Origin: Sandaracinaceae bacterium
Lineage (GTDB): Bacteria > Myxococcota_A > Polyangia > Polyangiales > Houyiibacteriaceae
Assembly (NCBI GenBank): GCA_012514415.1
Contig: JAAZAH010000298.1
Coordinates: forward strand, 1 to 7,492
Direction of reading: 5' to 3'
Length of the DNA stretch: 7,492 bases
Shown here: positions 1-5,314 of the stretch, one piece after another
Layout: each line of letters starts with the position of its first letter
Position numbering within the stretch: position 1 is the first letter of the stretch
Made by a program: the position numbers and the translations under genes
The notes under the pieces: generated by a model
What the model was told of the DNA's origin: nothing
What the model saw: the letters and a program-made list of their open reading frames with translations, nothing else
Database searches by the model: none

Positions 1-156
1 GCGGCTCTTCAAAAAAAAGTAGCGCGCAAGGGCATGCTGCTGGGCGCGCGGCTCCGCGAGGCCCTTGAAGGCGTACTCGCCGACGCGGAAGAGGAGAAGC
101 GCCGCGCGGAGGATGGCCCGGTGACGACCGCCGGCGGAGCGCCTGGATTTCGTCAC
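1..156 (-). CDS. Possible 5' end of an unrecognised minus-strand gene (partial, runs off the left edge)
   Basis: Reading the minus strand from a GTG at 156-154 gives 52 codons open to the window edge. The predicted N-terminus is basic (starts MTKSRRSAGG), followed by a more hydrophobic stretch (AILRAALLLFRVGEYAF) and ending ARYFFLKSR. I do not recognise a family. The composition looks protein-like and the gene would be divergent from radC, but no good ribosome binding site precedes the GTG; a TTG at 168-166 is an alternative start. The competing reading is a plus-strand frame ending at 216, with an acidic helix-like start (RLREALEGVLADAEEEKRR) that decays into arginine- and glycine-rich text typical of a shadow frame. 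Codon third positions are GC-rich in both readings, so the strand is not settled. Neither may be real. Confidence 0.3.
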   Translation of the reverse strand, partial: MTKSRRSAGGRHRAILRAALLLFRVGEYAFKGLAEPRAQQHALARYFFLKSR

Positions 157-225
157 GAGCGAGGCCAACGCCCGGGGACTTTGGGCGCGAGAAGACGGGC
201 ATGCCCCATGCTTTAGGACCGATCG

Positions 226-993
226 ATGTTGGGGGACGAACAGTGGGAAGGCCCGCGCGAAAAACTCGAGCGGACTGAGATCTGCTATTTGAGCGACGCC
301 GAGCTTCTTGCGCTCGTCTTTGGCACGGGCCTCAAAGGCATGTCGGTTCTCGCGCTCGCTCATTCCCTTCTCGAATCGAGCGGGGGTCTGCTTCGGTTGA
401 GTCGTCGCGGCTACGGAGAGCTCCGGAGGGAGCCCGGGATTGGGCCGACCAAGGCAAGCCGCCTTCTCGCGGCTTTTGAGCTTGGAAGGCGGGCAGCGTC
501 CGAGATTCCGGCAACGAGAGAGGCCATTCGCTCGAGTCGAGACGTCGTGAGCTGGCTCGGTCCGCGCCTCCTCCACGAGGAGGTGGAGCATTTCATCGCG
601 ATCCCACTCGATGCGCGCCATCGCCCCTTGGGGCTGCAAGAACATAGCAAGGGCGGGATGGTAAGCTGCGAGGTGACGCCAGCGGATATCTTCCGCCGCC
701 TGCTCCGCGAGGGGGCGCCGGCGGTGATCTTCGTCCACAACCATCCGAGCGGTGATCCAAATCCCAGTCAATCGGACATCACACTCACAGAGAGGCTGGC
801 TCTCATCGGTGAGCTACTCGGAATCCATGTGCTCGATCACATCATCATCGCGCGCGAGGGCTTTTATAGTTTCCTCGACGAGGGGTTGCTCGAGGCCCAA
901 CGCCAGATCGGACGGCAGCTCGCACGCTCGCGTCCAGCGAGTGGGGCCCGAGAGCGGTTGCGATCCGAGCTTAACCGCGTTTACCGTGTTTAA
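226..993 (+). CDS. radC: RadC family protein (JAMM/MPN+ domain, 255 aa)
   Basis: This is a complete RadC-type protein. The N-terminus carries the family's GPREKL motif (residues 9-14) and the SDAELLALVFGTG block (23-35). A helix-hairpin-helix-like segment follows (PGIGPTKASRLLAAFELGRR, 70-89). The C-terminal JAMM metalloprotease-like domain has the full metal signature H171-x-H173-x7-S181-x2-D184 in HNHPSGDPNPSQSD; E121 in the EHF strand is the likely catalytic Glu. RadC was named as a DNA repair protein in Escherichia coli, but that role has been questioned and the true substrate is unknown. An AGGA at 215-218 lies 7 nt before the ATG and supports this start. The length is normal for the family. 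RadC-like genes are also common on mobile elements, but nothing around this one is mobile, so it is probably the chromosomal copy. It appears monocistronic: the next plus-strand gene is 138 nt away. Confidence 0.95.
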   Translation: MLGDEQWEGPREKLERTEICYLSDAELLALVFGTGLKGMSVLALAHSLLESSGGLLRLSRRGYGELRREPGIGPTKASRLLAAFELGRRAASEIPATREAIRSSRDVVSWLGPRLLHEEVEHFIAIPLDARHRPLGLQEHSKGGMVSCEVTPADIFRRLLREGAPAVIFVHNHPSGDPNPSQSDITLTERLALIGELLGIHVLDHIIIAREGFYSFLDEGLLEAQRQIGRQLARSRPASGARERLRSELNRVYRV

Positions 994-1120
994 GGGGGCG
1001 AGAACTCGCTGTTGCACAATACGCGCCGTCAGCGGAACAATGTGTTGCCAGCATCGATCTTGCGAATGCGGGGGGGAGAGCACAGGTTATCTCCATTGGA
1101 AAAACTCTCCCACGTGTTTC

Positions 1121-1126
1121 AGAGGA
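1121..1126 (+). promoter_or_regulatory. Ribosome binding site of the YceI-family lipoprotein gene
   Basis: AGAGGA lies 5 nt before the ATG at 1132 and 8 nt before the ATG at 1135. It fixes the start of the lipoprotein gene here rather than at an in-frame ATG at 1012. The extra 40 residues of the longer reading look untranslated and would bury the signal peptide. Confidence 0.7.
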
Positions 1127-1131
1127 ATCGA

Positions 1132-1770
1132 ATGATGAAGAAATTCACTTTATTGATGATGACGGTCGCGCTTTTCGTCGCTGCCGGATGCAAGAACGAC
1201 CCGGCCGAGGGGAAGCATCGCGCGGTGGCTGAGGAGGCCGCTGAGGTCAAAGAGCTTACCGAAACGGCTGTTCAGTACGCATTCTCGGAGGATGGCTCCG
1301 ATATCGAATTCGTGGGTGCGAAGGTCACCGGTAAGCATGACGGCGAGTTCAAGTCGTTCAAGGGGACGATCGATCTCGTCGATAACGACGTCACCAAGTC
1401 GCGCATCTCCGTCACGGTGCAGATGGACTCGCTCGTCGCCGACGACGATCAGCTGACCGGCCATCTGAAGAGCGATGATTTCTTCGACGTCGAAAATCAC
1501 CCGACCTCCGAGTTCGTGAGCACGGCGATTGTCGCGAAGGCCGGCGAGGACGGCGCCACGCACGAGATCACCGGCAACCTCACGATCCGCGGCGTCACCA
1601 AGTCGATCACCTTCCCCGCGAAGATTCAGGTTGAGAACGACGAGATCGAGGCCGAGGCCGAGTTCGCCATCAACCGCAAGGATTTTGGAATCGTCTATCC
1701 CGGAATGCCGGACGATCTCATCAAGGATCAGTTCCTCCTCAAGCTGGACATTGAAGCGAAGAAGAACTGA
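1132..1770 (+). CDS. yceI: YceI-family lipoprotein (212 aa)
   Basis: The N-terminus is a lipoprotein signal peptide: MMKK, a hydrophobic core (residues 5-18) and a lipobox-like AAGC with the lipidated Cys at position 20. The following KND lacks an Asp at +2, so outer-membrane sorting is likely in a proteobacterium-like cell. A charged linker rich in Glu and Ala (about 24-45) leads to a YceI domain from about 48 to the end. Typical blocks are a YAFSEDGSDIEFVGAKVTG opening, FKGTIDL, HLKSDDFFDVENHPTSEF, the GNLTIRGVTKSITFPA strand pair and FAINRKDFGI. YceI proteins are lipocalin-like beta barrels that bind long isoprenoid or other amphiphilic molecules; the physiological role is often unclear. 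Most YceI proteins are soluble and periplasmic, so lipid anchoring is a variant. The second ATG (1135) would shorten it by one residue. A terminator follows 24 nt after the stop, so this is the end of its transcription unit. Confidence 0.93.
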   Translation: MMKKFTLLMMTVALFVAAGCKNDPAEGKHRAVAEEAAEVKELTETAVQYAFSEDGSDIEFVGAKVTGKHDGEFKSFKGTIDLVDNDVTKSRISVTVQMDSLVADDDQLTGHLKSDDFFDVENHPTSEFVSTAIVAKAGEDGATHEITGNLTIRGVTKSITFPAKIQVENDEIEAEAEFAINRKDFGIVYPGMPDDLIKDQFLLKLDIEAKKN

Positions 1771-1794
1771 GCCCAACCTCATCCAGGATACAAT

Positions 1795-1832
1795 GCGGCG
1801 CCACCTCATTTTGGGGGCGCCGCTTTTCTTTT
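1795..1832 (+). terminator. Rho-independent terminator after the YceI-family gene
   Basis: A perfect 8-bp GC-only inverted repeat, GCGGCGCC (1795-1802) and GGCGCCGC (1816-1823), encloses a 13-nt loop with two further possible C-G pairs. It is followed directly by TTTTCTTTT (1824-1832). There is no A-tract before the left arm, so it should act only on plus-strand transcripts. It separates the lipoprotein gene from cysK. Confidence 0.9.
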
Positions 1833-1838
1833 GTGCGA

Positions 1839-1866
1839 TTTACGTGCGGGCGCGGCTTCCCATAGG
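1839..1866 (+). promoter_or_regulatory. Weak candidate promoter for cysK
   Basis: After the terminator, cysK needs its own promoter within about 70 nt. The best sigma70-like match is TTTACG (1839-1844), a 16-nt spacer and CATAGG (1861-1866). The -10 match is poor (3 of 6), so this is tentative. The assignment rests mainly on position between terminator and gene. Confidence 0.22.
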
Positions 1867-1900
1867 AACGCGGCCCGAAGACTGCTAGGCTAACGCGACG

Positions 1901-2809
1901 ATGAGCGAAACGATTTATGATGGGGCACTCGCTTTGGTCGGCGGAACTCCGCTCGTGCGGCTCCCGCGTATCTCTCCAGAAGGCGGAGCTGAAATCTGCG
2001 CCAAACTGGAGGCTTGGAATCCTGGAGGTTCGGTCAAAGATCGCGCCGCGCTGGCGATGATCGAAGCTGCCGAAGAGGAGGGGGTTCTCGGACCGGGGGC
2101 GACGCTCATCGAGGCAACAAGCGGCAATACCGGGATCAGCCTCGCCGTGATCGCCGCCATCCGCGGCTATCGCTGCGTGATCGTGATGCCCGAAGACATG
2201 AGCATGATGCGGCGGCAGATCCTGCGCGCATATGGCGCCGAAGTGATTCTGACACCGGCGCAGGACGGAATGGCGGGAGCCGTCGAGCGCGCAGAACGGC
2301 TCGCGAAGGATACCAAGGGCTCGTTCATGTCGCGTCAGTTCGACAACCCCGCAAATCCGAGGATCCATGAAGAGACGACGGGGCGCGAGATCCTCGAGGC
2401 GACGAACGGCAAAGTCGACGCGATCGTCGCGGGCGTCGGAACGGGCGGGACACTCACGGGGATCGCGCGGGCCATCAAGCCCAAAGTGCCGACGCTTCAT
2501 GTCGTCGCGGTCGAGCCGCGCGCGAGCGCCGTGCTCTCGGGCGGAAAACCCGGTCTGCATGGGATTCAAGGGCTCGGGGCGGGCTTTGTGCCTCACGTTC
2601 TCGACACCTCTCTGATCGACCAGGTGATCACGGTGACGGATTTGGCCGCCGAGCGGATGGCGAAGCGCCTGGCCCGAGAGGAAGGGCTCTTGGTCGGACC
2701 TTCGTCCGGAGCGAATGTGCACGCCGCCCTCGAGCTCGCAAAGACGATGGAGCCGGGGCAGAGAGTGGTGACGGTGCTGCCGGATGGCGGCGATCGTTAC
2801 TTGGCCTAG
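1901..2809 (+). CDS. cysK: Cysteine synthase A (O-acetylserine sulfhydrylase), 302 aa
   Basis: This is a fold-type II PLP enzyme that makes L-cysteine from O-acetyl-L-serine and sulfide in the cytoplasm. The PLP lysine is K46 in NPGGSVKDR. The substrate loop TSGNTG is at 73-78, the PLP phosphate-binding GVGTGGT loop at 178-184, and the family block HGIQGLGAGFVP at 220-231. The late SSGAN (268-272) contains the serine that contacts the pyridine nitrogen. The HGIQG and GAGF blocks match CysK better than CysM or cystathionine beta-synthase; no CBS domains are attached. The protein ends right after PDGGDRYLA, slightly shorter than typical CysK proteins, which continue a few residues past RYL. No strong ribosome binding site is visible before the ATG. 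The glycosylase gene starts 9 nt after the stop, suggesting co-transcription. No cysE is seen in the window. Confidence 0.94.
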   Translation: MSETIYDGALALVGGTPLVRLPRISPEGGAEICAKLEAWNPGGSVKDRAALAMIEAAEEEGVLGPGATLIEATSGNTGISLAVIAAIRGYRCVIVMPEDMSMMRRQILRAYGAEVILTPAQDGMAGAVERAERLAKDTKGSFMSRQFDNPANPRIHEETTGREILEATNGKVDAIVAGVGTGGTLTGIARAIKPKVPTLHVVAVEPRASAVLSGGKPGLHGIQGLGAGFVPHVLDTSLIDQVITVTDLAAERMAKRLAREEGLLVGPSSGANVHAALELAKTMEPGQRVVTVLPDGGDRYLA

Positions 2810-2818
2810 ACCGGGTTC

Positions 2819-3535
2819 ATGCCGAAACGACTCATCCGAATCTCGCGTGAGCTCTCACGTGAGCTCGAGGAACTTCGCTTCGAGCCACCGACCGCGTATG
2901 TCTACAACCCTCTTGAGTATGCGCGGGCGCCGCATGAGCTCTATCTCGCTCGATATGGCGGCGGAACGAAGGAAACGCTCTTTGTCGGGATGAATCCCGG
3001 GCCCTTTGGGATGGCACAGAGCGGCGTACCGTTTGGGGATATTCCAAGCGTGAAGAGCTTTCTCAAGATTGAGGCAGAGGTCGGGCGCCCCGCGAACGAA
3101 CACCCGAAAAGGCCGATTCTCGGCTTTTCGCATCCGCGGAGCGAGGTGAGCGGCGCACGGCTCTGGGGCCTTTTTTCGGAGAGGAGCCAAGGCAACGCAG
3201 AGGCCTTCTTTAAGCGTTTTTTCGTGGTGAATTATTGTCCTCTCCTTTTTCTCGAAGAGAGCGGGAGGAACCGCACACCGGATAAGCTCCCCGTCAACGA
3301 ACGCACGCCGCTTGTCGAGATTTGCGATCGCGCGCTCCGCGATACGGTGGAGGTGCTCGACCCGGAGTGGGTTGTGGGTGTGGGTGCGTTTGCGGCGAAG
3401 CGGGCGCGGGAGGTCTTGGGCGATTCAAGGAAGATCGGGCAGATCCTGCATCCGAGCCCGGCGAGTCCAAAGGCGAACCGTGGTTGGGCCGAGGAAGCCC
3501 TCCGCGAGCTCGGCGCGCTCGGCATCTCACTCTGA
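2819..3535 (+). CDS. smug1: SMUG1-like uracil-DNA glycosylase (UDG family 3), 238 aa
   Basis: The protein strongly resembles animal SMUG1, which removes uracil and some oxidised pyrimidines such as 5-hydroxymethyluracil from DNA to start base-excision repair. Motif 1 is GMNPGPFGMAQSGVPFG (57-73), with N59 as the expected catalytic-site Asn. EHPKRPILGF (94-103) and SEVSGARLWGLF (108-119) follow. VNYCPLLFL (137-145) provides the uracil-reading N138. VVGVGAFAAKRA (185-196) and motif 2 HPSPASPKANRGW (211-223, H211) close the fold. From memory, the human protein has an Arg after HPSP in the intercalation loop; here it is A215. The length is close to the human enzyme after its longer N-terminus is discounted. 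The gene begins 9 nt after cysK with no obvious ribosome binding site of its own, so it probably relies on cysK translation. SMUG1 is known from a scatter of bacteria but is far less common there than family 1, 4 or 5 UDGs. Confidence 0.93.
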   Translation: MPKRLIRISRELSRELEELRFEPPTAYVYNPLEYARAPHELYLARYGGGTKETLFVGMNPGPFGMAQSGVPFGDIPSVKSFLKIEAEVGRPANEHPKRPILGFSHPRSEVSGARLWGLFSERSQGNAEAFFKRFFVVNYCPLLFLEESGRNRTPDKLPVNERTPLVEICDRALRDTVEVLDPEWVVGVGAFAAKRAREVLGDSRKIGQILHPSPASPKANRGWAEEALRELGALGISL

Positions 3536-3583
3536 GGGAGCGGGCGCGGACGGAGGCCTGGGTTCCGGTTCCCAATCCCCCTC

Positions 3584-3588
3584 GGAGG
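3584..3588 (+). promoter_or_regulatory. Candidate ribosome binding site of sixA, distant from the ATG
   Basis: GGAGG lies 17 nt before the ATG at 3606 but 11 nt before an in-frame TTG at 3600 and 14 nt before a GTG at 3603. An in-frame TAA at 3594-3596 rules out anything earlier. The spacing favours TTG or GTG, while the conserved protein start (MRILVLRHG) favours ATG. A weak AAGAG at 3595-3599 is 6 nt from the ATG. Confidence 0.4.
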
Positions 3589-3605
3589 CGATATAAGAGT
3601 TGGTG

Positions 3606-4097
3606 ATGCGCATCCTCGTGCTCCGCCATGGCCACTCCGTCGATCCGTACCGCGCGCTCGTTGACGAGCAGCGCTGGCTCACCGAGATCGGTCGCGCCCG
3701 CGTCCGGCGCTTGGCGGAAAGCCTTCGCGAGGACGGCTTCCACCCGACAGCCATCTTCACAAGCCCGCTGGTCCGAGCGGTCCAAACCGCGGAGGTTTTT
3801 GCCTCCATCGCCAACCCTTCGCTCGAACGCCTCGAGGTCGTACCATCCCTCGCTCCCGAACGCGGGACCACGGCCGAAGCCTTATCCGTCTTGGACGCGC
3901 TCGGTCCGAACGAGGACGTCGTTCTCGTCAGCCACGAACCGAAAGTGCGCGTACTCGCCGCGCACCTCGGAAGGCTGGCTCAGATGCCTGCATTTTCACC
4001 CGCGAGCGGCACGCTCATCGATCTCGCTTCCGACCGCCCCGAGGTGCATCTCATCGAGTCCTCGACGCTGATTCGGCATCCGCTTGGTGGCGGCTAG
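3606..4097 (+). CDS. sixA: SixA-type phosphohistidine phosphatase (histidine phosphatase superfamily), 163 aa
   Basis: This is a short histidine phosphatase starting with MRILVLRHGHS. The catalytic RHG motif is R7-H8-G9, with H8 as the phospho-accepting histidine. SPLVRAVQTAEVF (53-65) supplies the second arginine R57, and H110 in VVLVSHEPKV is the second catalytic histidine. The small size and the SPL-RAxQTAE layout fit SixA, which dephosphorylates phosphohistidine on histidine-containing phosphotransfer domains or phosphotransferase proteins in the cytoplasm, rather than phosphoglycerate mutase. No histidine kinase or HPt gene lies nearby, so the partner cannot be read from context. The start is uncertain among TTG 3600, GTG 3603 and ATG 3606, which changes the N-terminus by two residues at most. 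It follows the glycosylase by 70 nt with no terminator between them, so read-through from cysK is possible. Another small member of the histidine phosphatase superfamily is the main alternative. Confidence 0.88.
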   Translation: MRILVLRHGHSVDPYRALVDEQRWLTEIGRARVRRLAESLREDGFHPTAIFTSPLVRAVQTAEVFASIANPSLERLEVVPSLAPERGTTAEALSVLDALGPNEDVVLVSHEPKVRVLAAHLGRLAQMPAFSPASGTLIDLASDRPEVHLIESSTLIRHPLGGG

Positions 4098-4206
4098 GCG
4101 GGGAGTCCAAACGCGAATCGCTCTCGCCACCGGCGGCCCTCTCTCAGCGCTACGCTGCCAAACCGGCGCTGCCAAGGCGGCGCGAGGAAGACGCAGAGGT
4201 TCGATC

Positions 4207-4243
4207 GCGCTTCGGTCCTGGGAACCGCTCCGGACCGAAGCGC
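4207..4243. repeat. Perfect 12-bp inverted repeat in the convergent gap (possible terminator hairpin)
   Basis: GCGCTTCGGTCC (4207-4218) and GGACCGAAGCGC (4232-4243) are exact reverse complements separated by 13 nt. The repeat sits between the converging sixA (ends 4097) and YpfJ-like gene (ends 4296). There is no T-tract on either side, so it is not a standard Rho-independent terminator, but position and strength suggest a bidirectional transcript-end or stabilising hairpin. Confidence 0.6.
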
Positions 4244-4295
4244 TCGCGGTCGCGGTCCCTCGACGAGCGCCCGCATGAGTCGTGCGCGACAAACA

Positions 4296-5078
4296 TCACC
4301 CGCGGATCTTCGAGACGAGAGCCTCTCGGGCAAAGCGCTCGCACGCTTCGATCCGCGCGCTATCGAGGCCTTTTTCGAAGAGGTTTTTTCGTTCTCCCAC
4401 GCTCAACCCGTCCCCGGGCTGAGGTAGCGGGAGGAGAAGACGCGGCGCTGCCGACTCGACCTGGCGCTCGAGTCCATCCAGCAGCCCGCGGCGTGTGATC
4501 ACCGCATGCTCAATCAACGATCGCGAAAGCGTCCCAGCCGCGCACTCGGCCTCGAGCTCGAGCTGCAAGATCGGCTCCGGCCGGTCGGGCGCCCGCCGAT
4601 GGCGACGAAAGAGGGCGTTCAGCCTCCCCATGCGATGGAGCGCGTGATAGCCCGCAAGCCTCGAAAGCTGATAATGCGGGGACGGGCGCGCCTCACCCAT
4701 TGCGCGCAGGTCGAGATACGCTCGGCCGTCATTGACGCAATAAAAACTGCCTCGATAAAAGCCCTCCGCGCCGCATGGAGAATCGATGGCCCGCGCAAAG
4801 AGCTCGACGCGAAGCGCCTCGCCTTGCCCCTCATATCCGCTCGATGGGAGCATCTCATGCAAGCGCTGCTCGAAGAGTTCGCGCACCCTCCCTTCTTCGG
4901 CCATGAGCGCATAGAAGCTGCGTTCCCCCTCGCTGTCGCTGGATGTGCTCACGCTCTCGACCGGCGGCTCGGCGCCGTCGATGCGATTCTGACGATAAAC
5001 AAAGACGCTAGCCGCGATAAAGAGCCCAAGCCCAAGCAGCGCCGCCCTCGCTCCAGGCGAACGCCCCCGCCCGCGCAT
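4296..5078 (-). CDS. YpfJ-family (neutral zinc metallopeptidase-like) membrane protein lacking HExxH, 260 aa
   Basis: Read from the ATG at 5078, a basic N-terminus (MRGRGRSPGARA) is followed by one transmembrane segment (about residues 12-28), as in YpfJ proteins. A Ser/Glu-rich linker leads to the extracytoplasmic domain. Family landmarks in order are C102-GAE with GSFYCVNDGRAYLDL (110-124), matching the CGA...GPFYCPAD..VYIDL block; LELEAECAAG (173-182), matching ELQADCFAG with the third zinc-ligand Glu; and VGERKNLFEKGLDS (227-240), matching the C-terminal GTSQQRYSWFKRGFDSG block. Where YpfJ has AHEVGHHVQ, this protein has LAGYHALHR (141-149): both HExxH histidines and the catalytic Glu are gone. 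It is therefore probably not a zinc protease. The frame is open upstream to a GTG at 5183, with another GTG at 5093; the added part has less GC-rich third positions and no family match, so I prefer 5078. The start remains uncertain. No minus-strand partner is seen. Confidence 0.8.
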   Translation of the reverse strand: MRGRGRSPGARAALLGLGLFIAASVFVYRQNRIDGAEPPVESVSTSSDSEGERSFYALMAEEGRVRELFEQRLHEMLPSSGYEGQGEALRVELFARAIDSPCGAEGFYRGSFYCVNDGRAYLDLRAMGEARPSPHYQLSRLAGYHALHRMGRLNALFRRHRRAPDRPEPILQLELEAECAAGTLSRSLIEHAVITRRGLLDGLERQVESAAPRLLLPLPQPGDGLSVGERKNLFEKGLDSARIEACERFAREALVSKIRG

Positions 5079-5314
5079 CCCGCGACGGGTCACGACACCA
5101 TCCCGCCTAAAAAAACGATACACGATCCAGCTATCGGGCCCGTTTTCCTCCGCGTAAATCCCCAGCGAAGGACACTCACCCACGCCGCGACAACCGCTTC
5201 AAGCCGCGCTATCCTTTAGTCACCCTTCAGCTCGCGCACTCATGAGAGATGAAGGCACCTCCCAGCAGTGCTCACAAGCAACTCACCAGAGACCGGCGAC
5301 CCTTATCCTCACTC
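5079..5314. other. Divergent intergenic region between the YpfJ-like and ATP-grasp-like genes
   Basis: This stretch should hold promoters for both divergent genes, but I see no convincing sigma70 pair on either strand. Both flanking frames stay open into it (minus to a GTG at 5183, plus to an ATG at 5249), so its true non-coding length depends on the starts chosen. On the minus strand a GGAGGAAAA lies in the region without a start codon at normal spacing. An 8-bp palindrome CTCATGAG is at 5239-5246. Codon third positions in both extensions are markedly less GC-rich than in the genes, which supports untranslated leaders. Confidence 0.4.

Noticed and set aside
998..1018. GCGAGAACTCGC palindrome after radC, considered as a LexA/SOS box or terminator
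   Set aside because: The stem is only 4-5 bp with a tiny loop and no T-run, and it does not fit a LexA box I can name with confidence.
1060..1092. TTGCGA with a downstream TTATCT-like element as a promoter for the YceI-family gene
   Set aside because: The spacing (about 19-21 nt) and the -10 match are both poor. A promoter probably lies in 994-1131 but I cannot place it.
1012..1131. N-terminal extension of the YceI-family gene from an upstream ATG
   Set aside because: It would place 40 residues before a textbook lipoprotein signal peptide, while a good ribosome binding site sits just before 1132.
1150..1809. Minus-strand open frame (219 codons) antisense to the YceI-family gene
   Set aside because: It lies opposite a well-recognised gene, reads back through the terminator hairpin and has no recognisable domain.
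1739..2722. Long minus-strand open frame (327 codons) antisense to cysK
   Set aside because: cysK is certain on the plus strand. The antisense product is rich in Arg, His, Asp and Pro, shows no family motif and also spans the terminator, so it is a GC-driven shadow.
4153..4175. Direct repeat CGCTGCCAA at 4153-4161 and 4167-4175
   Set aside because: Two 9-bp copies with a 14-bp period in GC-rich non-coding DNA are too short and few to support a repeat array or binding-site call.
4084..4278. Short plus-strand frame in the gap after sixA
   Set aside because: It overlaps the end of sixA, is Arg/Ala-rich, has no ribosome binding site and covers the 12-bp hairpin. I see no gene in 4098-4295.
4506..5219. 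Plus-strand open frame (237 codons) opposite the YpfJ-like gene
   Set aside because: The minus strand carries ordered YpfJ family blocks and a transmembrane segment; the plus reading is Arg/Ala/Pro-rich with no motif.
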